Assembly (NCBI GenBank): GCA_021795135.1
Contig: JAJYPT010000038.1
Location: forward strand, 1-11,337
Direction: 5' to 3'
Source: Actinomycetes bacterium
Lineage (GTDB): Bacteria > Actinomycetota > Acidimicrobiia > Acidimicrobiales > JAJYPT01
DNA length: 11,337 nt
Position numbers and translations under genes: made by a program. Positions 5,978 through 11,337 of the stretch are shown in pieces; the stretch's first letter is position 1; each line of letters begins with the position of its first letter. The notes below the pieces were generated by a model that saw only the letters and a program-made list of their open reading frames with translations, searched no databases and was not told the DNA's origin.

Positions 5978-6631
5978 TCACTTTAATAATTCAGGTGGAC
6001 CAAATGGCTCTAGTCCTACTGCTTCATTAGGGGGTCCTTGGGCAATTAGATAGCTTATTCTTTTAGAGGTTGATTCTCCTAATGGTTTTAGGCAAAGACA
6101 AATAGCCTCCAATAAAGCTGCATGGGGACAAGATTGATTTATTAGGGAAAGGCGTAATAGCTCTATTCCTATTCTGTGTTCTTCTAGCAAAGCTATTCCA
6201 GCTTCTTCACAGCTGTGAGCTGCTAGTTCTAATATTGCTGGAAGAAAATCTGGAAGTTCTTCTTCCAGCTCAAAGCCAGCTTGTCTATATTGTTGTTTTA
6301 GTGTCACTAATGCTTGGCCTCTGTCTCGTTTATCGCCATAGCTATACCAGGTCAAATAAAGGCTTGATTTTTTTGCTAGATCGAAATGATCAACATAATT
6401 TTGTTCTAGTTCATATTCAGAAGTCTCAAGCCAATAGTGAAAAAAAGTTTCTAAATTATCTTTAACTGAGCCCGGGTTGAAAGCTGAAAGAGATTTTTTA
6501 AGATCGGGTTCTAATTCTTTTTGCCAAGGAGATGGATAAGATAACAATATTGAACAAAAAGAAAAAACACTACGTCGATCAATTCCTTCAATTAGTGCAG
6601 CTGCTTTTGTTCTACGACCTATTTTGATCAT
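5978..6631 (-). CDS. narJ: Nitrate reductase assembly chaperone NarJ (delta subunit)
   Basis: A 217-residue soluble, mostly helical protein. NarJ binds immature NarG, helps insert the molybdenum cofactor and the first iron-sulfur cluster, and holds the complex off the membrane until it is ready. The family's core is clear: DHFDLAKKSSLYLTWYSYGD (81-100), RDRGQALVTLKQQYRQAGFE (102-121) and EELPDFLPAILELAA (124-138). ATG 6629-6631 overlaps the narH stop as ATGA, with AGAAGG a few bases upstream, so translation is coupled to narH. Slightly shorter than the 236-residue E. coli protein, with no sign of damage. It is not part of the finished enzyme. Confidence 0.95.
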   Translation of the reverse strand: MIKIGRRTKAAALIEGIDRRSVFSFCSILLSYPSPWQKELEPDLKKSLSAFNPGSVKDNLETFFHYWLETSEYELEQNYVDHFDLAKKSSLYLTWYSYGDKRDRGQALVTLKQQYRQAGFELEEELPDFLPAILELAAHSCEEAGIALLEEHRIGIELLRLSLINQSCPHAALLEAICLCLKPLGESTSKRISYLIAQGPPNEAVGLEPFGPPELLK

Positions 6632-8145
6632 TTGCGCCTTCTAAATTCTATCGGTACAGACTCAAGTTTTTGAGGGTTGTCTTTAGATACAGATATCGAT
6701 TCAAAATCAATTCCACATGTTCCTTGAGAAAGCAATAGCTCATCTCCTCTTTCTCTGTGAGCAATTGGCAATACGTATCTTCGATCATAAGGAGCAATGG
6801 CTAGTAGTTGGTATAAATCATCTAAATCAGCAGAGCCTAGACCTACTTGAGCGCCTAAAGAATCATCTATTGTTCCGCTGAGTTGGCGTTTGCGTTCAAA
6901 AGAGCGCAAGGCTCCTAGGCGTTTTAGTACATTTTTTATAACCTCATCATCTCCTGCTGACAATAAATTAGCTAAGTAATGAATAGGTATTCTCAACTTG
7001 TCAATTGCATGAAATACATTATCAGGATCGGTAGATCCATCTTTTTCCGGCTCTATAACCTCAAGTACAGGAGACAGGGGAGGGACATACCAAACCATAG
7101 GCAATGTGCGAAATTCTGGATGTAGGGGCAAAGCTACTCTATAGCGTTTGGCTAGAGCATAAACAGGAGATTTTTGAGCTGCTTGAATCCAATCTTGGGG
7201 AATATTGTCAGCTTCGGCTTGTTTTATAACTTTGGGATCAAAAGGATCACAAAATAGGTCCAGCTGGGCATCTAAGAGTTTGGTTGGATCTTTAGTAGAA
7301 GCAGCTTCGTTGATTTTGTCTACATCGTATAACACTATGCCCAAAAATCGTATTCTACCTACACAAGTTTCAGAACAAATAGTGGGTTGTCCGCCTTCTA
7401 CTCTGGGATAGCAAAAAGTGCATTTTTCTGCCTTGGATGTTTTATGATTGAAATAGACCTTTTTATAGGGACAGCCTGAAACACAAAATCTCCATCCTCG
7501 ACACTGTTGTTGGTCAACTAAAACAATGCCGTCTTCTTCGCGTTTATACATTGCTCCAGATGGACAAGAAGCAACACAAGAAGGATTCATACAATGTTCA
7601 CAGATTCTAGGAAGATAGAACATAAAAGCTTGTTCATATGACATCTTTACTTTTTCTTCTAATCCTGCCATATTAGGATCATTAAGTGCTCGAGTTGGAG
7701 CTCCAGCTAAATCATCTTCCCAGTTGGGTCCCCATTGAAGGTCTAGTTCCTTGCCAGTAAGGGCTGAATGTGCTGTAGCTACTGGTCCATTTTTGCTAAC
7801 CGGAGCAGTAGTTAGGGTTTCATAATCATAAGTCCAAGGTTCGTAATAATCATCAATTATTGGCAAGTTGGGGTTAGAAAAGATTCTCAATAGCTTTGAA
7901 AATCGTCCTCCGGAGGCTAATTTGAGTTTTTGATTTTTATTGAGTTTCCAGCCGCCTTTATTATTTACTTGGTCTTCCCATCTTTTGGGATATCCTATCC
8001 CTGGTTTGGTTTCTACATCATTGAACCAGATGTATTCAGCACCTGGACGATTCGTCCATACTTGTTTGCAAGTAACAGAACAAGTATGACAACCAATACA
8101 TTTATCCAAGGCCATAACCATGCCTACTTGAGCCATTATTTTCAT
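6628..8145 (-). CDS. narH: Respiratory nitrate reductase beta subunit (iron-sulfur protein)
   Basis: A 505-residue cytoplasmic electron-transfer subunit. Four cysteine groups are visible: C16/C19/C22/C26, C182/C185/C190/C194, C215/C221/C225 and C242/C245/C257/C261. In the third group the second cysteine is replaced by W218 (CRGWRFCVSGC). In NarH that residue makes one cluster [3Fe-4S] instead of [4Fe-4S]; all positions are shifted by two relative to E. coli NarH. The start MKIMAQVGMVMALDKC matches the family N-terminus, so ATG 8145 is preferred over the second ATG three codons in. The ATG shares one base with the narG stop (TAATG), with AGTAGAG as ribosome site. It passes electrons from NarI hemes to NarG. 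Confidence 0.97.
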   Translation of the reverse strand: MKIMAQVGMVMALDKCIGCHTCSVTCKQVWTNRPGAEYIWFNDVETKPGIGYPKRWEDQVNNKGGWKLNKNQKLKLASGGRFSKLLRIFSNPNLPIIDDYYEPWTYDYETLTTAPVSKNGPVATAHSALTGKELDLQWGPNWEDDLAGAPTRALNDPNMAGLEEKVKMSYEQAFMFYLPRICEHCMNPSCVASCPSGAMYKREEDGIVLVDQQQCRGWRFCVSGCPYKKVYFNHKTSKAEKCTFCYPRVEGGQPTICSETCVGRIRFLGIVLYDVDKINEAASTKDPTKLLDAQLDLFCDPFDPKVIKQAEADNIPQDWIQAAQKSPVYALAKRYRVALPLHPEFRTLPMVWYVPPLSPVLEVIEPEKDGSTDPDNVFHAIDKLRIPIHYLANLLSAGDDEVIKNVLKRLGALRSFERKRQLSGTIDDSLGAQVGLGSADLDDLYQLLAIAPYDRRYVLPIAHRERGDELLLSQGTCGIDFESISVSKDNPQKLESVPIEFRRRK

Positions 8146-11100
8146 TAGAACTCTACTTTGGATAAGCGCTTGCGGATAATTGTTACATAATCTCTTTGAG
8201 ATCCAGTTGGACCGTAATAATTAAAGGCATAGCTAAACTGAGCATATCCCCCTATAAGATGGGTGGGTTTGAACATAATTCGAGTAAGAGCATTATCTGT
8301 GCCCCCTCTTTTATGGGAAAGTTCTGAAATTGGAACTTGTAGGTGATTATCTTGGGCATGATACATCAAACAAACTCCTCTAGGGATTCTATGAGAAACA
8401 ACAGCTCTACAGGCAATAACTCCATTTCTATTTACAGCTTCCATCCAATCATTGTCTGCTATATCTAATTCGTCTGCATCATCATTGTTGAGCCAAATTA
8501 CTGGACCTCCCCTAAATAGGGTAAGCATATAGAGATTGTCTTGGTATTCAGAATGGATTGACCACTTAGAATGAGGCGTAAGATATTGTACGTATAGTTC
8601 CTTAGCTCCATCGCCTATCGTGTCTTGGTCTTTGAAATGTTGTACTAGAGCTAAAGGAGGTCGATAAGTTGGCAAGGCATCTCCATATTCCAACATCCAT
8701 TCATGGTCAAGATAAAAATGTTGTCGTCCTGTTAGGGTGTGCCAAGGTTTTTTGTATTCAACATTTATTGTAAAAGGACTATATCTACGTTCTTCAGATT
8801 CAATTCCAGACCATTCAGGAGAGGTAAATACATTGCGAGGCTGTATTTGGGTATCGGCAAAACTAATTCGACTTTGACTATTGGATAGTCCAAGTTCTGA
8901 TAAATTAGTCCCACAACGTTGGTCATAGGAACGAAAACCTTCTAAGGCCAAACGACCATTGGTCGTTCCTGACAAGGCTAATATAGCCTCACAAGCTTGT
9001 TTGTCTGTCTCTACTGATGGGCGACCCTTAGTAATGCCTTCTTTGATTATTCCATTTTTGGCTTTTAGGTATTGGACCTCTTTATTTAGGTCCCAATGGG
9101 CTCCTTTGGGACTGGCGCCTGATTCTTCTAGTAAAGGACCAAGAGCTTTCCATTTTTGGGCTAGATTAGGATAATCTCGTTCAATAATTACAAACTTAGG
9201 CATAGTTTTGCCAGGAATTGGCTCACATTGACCGAGTGCCCAATCTAGGACTTTTCCATTAGGCTGAGAGATTTCATCTGGGCTGTCGTGGGCTAGAGGA
9301 GCCATAACTATGTCTTTTCTTATCCCAAGATGGGTTTTGGATAATTCAGAAAATTTCTCTGACAACAAACTAAACCAATCCCAGTCAGTTTTGCTTTGCC
9401 AAGGAGGAGCAATTGCTGGAGAAAAAGCATGTACAAATGGATGCATATCTGTTGAAGAAAGGTCATGTTTTTCATACCAAGTAGCAGCTGGTAGGACAAT
9501 ATCGGAATTGAGACAAGTTCCTGTCATTCTAAAATCAATTGTTGTAACAAGGTCTAATTTTCCCGAAGGAGCTTGTTCGTTCCAAACAACTTCTTGAGGA
9601 CGGTCTTGAATGGGAGTTTCTTTAGCTCTAATCGAAGCTTGGGTTCCCAATAGGTGATGGAGGAAAAATTCTTGTCCTTTTCCGCTTGATCCTAAAATAT
9701 TTGCTCTCCACATTGTAAGTACACGGGGAAAATTAGCTGGATTGTCAGGATCAGTAGCAGCTTGTTTTAGAGTTTTATCTTTTAGTTTTTCTACTATCCA
9801 GTCTTGGATAGATACTCCATTGGCTTGTGCTTGGTCTGTTATATCTAGAGGGTTTGTACTGAAAAAAGGATTAGAAGGACTCCATCCCATTCGGGCTGCT
9901 TTTGCATAACAATCTGCAAACTGTTGAGATTCAAAAAGACCTTTACCTAAAGGAGAAGCAAGAATAGAAGGTCCAAAACCTTCATATCTCCATTGATCTG
10001 AAGCTAGATAGAAAAATGGAGTTGAAGTTTGATGTCTAACTGATTTTACCCAATCATTAGCATAAGCTAGTGTAGAAAGCCCTGTAAGAGGTCTTACTTT
10101 TTCTTGACCTACATAATGAGCCCAACCTCCACCATTTTTGCCTTGACATCCACAAAGTTGTAACAGAGCTAAAAAAGAACGATAAGTTTGATCAGAATGA
10201 TACCAATGATTAGTTCCAGCTCCCATAGCTATCATGGATCTTCCCCCAGAAACTTCTGCGTTATGGGCAAACTCTCTAGCTATGCGAATAGCATCTGTTG
10301 CTTTTACACCTGTAATTGGTTCTTGCCATGCTGGGGTACAAGGAGAGGATTCATCTTGGTAATCAGTAGGCCAGTTTCCCACAAGACCAGGTCTTCCTAC
10401 CCCATAATTGGCTAGTAATAGATCAAAAACTGTTGTTGTGAGTTGTCCTCCAATTTTTCGAACAGGTACCCCCCGTCGGACGATTCCACTTGATTGCCCA
10501 GGAGTTACATCGAAATTTACTAGATCAATTTCAACTGAATCACCCTGAGGATCATAAAAACTAAGTAGAGGATCTACCTCTCCTAATTTTAGGTTCCAAC
10601 TGCCTTTTCCCTCTTCTCCCCATCGAAAGCCAATTGAGCCATTAGGCACATAAGGTTGTTGGGTCTTTGAGTCTATTACAACTGTTTTCCAATCATTGTT
10701 TTCACTAACTTGGCCAAGATCACTTGCTTTCAAAAAGCGGTCGGGGACATATGCATCTCGTCTTTTAGTCAAAGTTATCAAAAAGGGTAAATCTGTATAT
10801 TGTTTTACATAATCAGTAAAAAATGGACTTTGTTTATCTACATAAAATTCTTTTAAAATTACATGTCCCATAGACATTGCCAAAGCAGCATCGGTGCCTG
10901 GACGTGCAGGTAGCCAATCATCGGCGAATTTTGTATGGTCAGAATAATCAGGTGATACTACGACTACTTTTTGTCCTCTGTATCTAGCTTCAACCATAAA
11001 ATGAGCATCTGGAGTACGAGTAATGGGAATATTGGTTCCCCATATAATCAAATAAGAAGCATTCCACCAATCAGAAGACTCTGGAACATCGGTTTGATCT

Positions 11101-11337
11101 CCAAATACTTGAGGAGAAGCAGGAGGTAGGTCTGCATACCAATCGTAAAAGGAAAGAATTACTCCACCTAAAAGTGATAAAAATCTAACTCCTGCAGAAA
11201 AAGATACCTGCGACATTGCAGGCAAAGGGGAAAATCCTGCTATTCGATCAGGTCCATAATTTTTTGTTGTATATACATGAGCAGCTGCGATAATTTCAAT
11301 AGTTTCTTCAACAGAGCTTCTTACAAATCCACCATGG
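8145..11337 (-). CDS. narG: Respiratory nitrate reductase alpha subunit (molybdenum catalytic subunit), 5' truncated by the window edge
   Basis: The frame is open from the right edge of the window to TAA 8147-8145, giving 1063 residues. It starts in HGGFVRSSVEETIEII, which corresponds to roughly residue 158 of E. coli NarG. The N-terminus with its Tat-like motif and first [4Fe-4S] ligands is therefore outside the window. TTG 11225 is only an internal codon. The molybdenum ligand is present: the Asp of LSFYDWYADLPP (codon 11142-11144), equivalent to E. coli Asp222. Other conserved stretches are GDQTDVPES, RTPDAHF, NGGGWAHYVGQEK, VLPAATWYEK, SSTDMHP and LTPHSKWSIHS. NarG reduces nitrate to nitrite on the cytoplasmic side using bis-MGD molybdenum. 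Remembered mycobacterial NarG resembles it more than the enterobacterial one. There are no frameshifts. Confidence 0.97.
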   Translation of the reverse strand, partial: HGGFVRSSVEETIEIIAAAHVYTTKNYGPDRIAGFSPLPAMSQVSFSAGVRFLSLLGGVILSFYDWYADLPPASPQVFGDQTDVPESSDWWNASYLIIWGTNIPITRTPDAHFMVEARYRGQKVVVVSPDYSDHTKFADDWLPARPGTDAALAMSMGHVILKEFYVDKQSPFFTDYVKQYTDLPFLITLTKRRDAYVPDRFLKASDLGQVSENNDWKTVVIDSKTQQPYVPNGSIGFRWGEEGKGSWNLKLGEVDPLLSFYDPQGDSVEIDLVNFDVTPGQSSGIVRRGVPVRKIGGQLTTTVFDLLLANYGVGRPGLVGNWPTDYQDESSPCTPAWQEPITGVKATDAIRIAREFAHNAEVSGGRSMIAMGAGTNHWYHSDQTYRSFLALLQLCGCQGKNGGGWAHYVGQEKVRPLTGLSTLAYANDWVKSVRHQTSTPFFYLASDQWRYEGFGPSILASPLGKGLFESQQFADCYAKAARMGWSPSNPFFSTNPLDITDQAQANGVSIQDWIVEKLKDKTLKQAATDPDNPANFPRVLTMWRANILGSSGKGQEFFLHHLLGTQASIRAKETPIQDRPQEVVWNEQAPSGKLDLVTTIDFRMTGTCLNSDIVLPAATWYEKHDLSSTDMHPFVHAFSPAIAPPWQSKTDWDWFSLLSEKFSELSKTHLGIRKDIVMAPLAHDSPDEISQPNGKVLDWALGQCEPIPGKTMPKFVIIERDYPNLAQKWKALGPLLEESGASPKGAHWDLNKEVQYLKAKNGIIKEGITKGRPSVETDKQACEAILALSGTTNGRLALEGFRSYDQRCGTNLSELGLSNSQSRISFADTQIQPRNVFTSPEWSGIESEERRYSPFTINVEYKKPWHTLTGRQHFYLDHEWMLEYGDALPTYRPPLALVQHFKDQDTIGDGAKELYVQYLTPHSKWSIHSEYQDNLYMLTLFRGGPVIWLNNDDADELDIADNDWMEAVNRNGVIACRAVVSHRIPRGVCLMYHAQDNHLQVPISELSHKRGGTDNALTRIMFKPTHLIGGYAQFSYAFNYYGPTGSQRDYVTIIRKRLSKVEF

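Noticed and set aside
6235..6465. Plus-strand frames inside narJ, narH and narG (also near 7205-7411, 7930-8148, 8959-9174, 9310-9597, 10188-10415)
   Set aside because: They lie antisense to well-supported conserved genes, have no recognisable motif and look like shadows.
7495..7502. Loss of an iron-sulfur cysteine in NarH (W218)
   Set aside because: Tryptophan at this position is normal for NarH and marks the [3Fe-4S] cluster; it is not a defect.
8145..11225. narG starting at a TTG at 11225
   Set aside because: The same frame continues to the window edge with clear NarG sequence (GGFVRSS, KNYGPDRIAGFSPL). The TTG is an internal leucine codon and the true start is outside the window.

Overview
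The window holds two respiratory gene clusters that face each other and meet end to end. The DNA is AT-rich (I judge high-30s %GC by eye, not counted) and tightly packed, with most gene gaps under 25 bp. The nitrate reductase alpha subunit strongly resembles, from memory, the actinobacterial (mycobacterial-type) NarG, for example in its FGDQTDVPES and RYRGQKVVVVSPDY stretches. This suggests an unusually AT-rich, compact actinomycetote or another monoderm-like lineage that shares this Nar type. The cytochrome oxidase proteins do not settle the taxonomy. All genes look chromosomal and intact. I see no RNA gene, insertion sequence, CRISPR array or phage gene.

Positions 1-4161 (plus strand) are the end of an aa3/caa3-type cytochrome c oxidase operon. 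In order it carries the last 41 codons of subunit I, a 139-bp spacer with a strong 12-bp hairpin and a possible 53-codon reading frame, subunit III, two tandem CtaG-type membrane assembly proteins, and two tandem SCO-like thioredoxin-fold proteins. In both assembly pairs one member keeps the family's conserved metal-type residues (CtaG at 1858-2757, SCO at 2773-3387). The other has lost several of them (897-1772 and 3448-4161).

Positions 4158-11337 (minus strand) are a membrane-bound respiratory nitrate reductase operon, narGHJI, in the standard order. narG runs off the right edge without its first ~157 residues. The junctions are tight: TAATG for G/H, ATGA for H/J, 9 bp for J/I. A fifth gene follows narI after 23 bp. 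It encodes a ten-helix TDT/SLAC1-family channel or transporter and starts with TTG.

Together the genes describe a cell that can respire oxygen (copper/heme oxidase plus its copper-delivery factors) and nitrate (NarGHI, with NarJ as maturation chaperone). The two operons converge with stop codons that overlap by 4 bp, leaving no room for a spacer terminator. The most novel points are the paired canonical and degenerate copper-assembly factors, the anion-channel-family gene placed like a nar gene, and the hairpin/small-ORF spacer between oxidase subunits I and III. The core enzymes themselves are well known.
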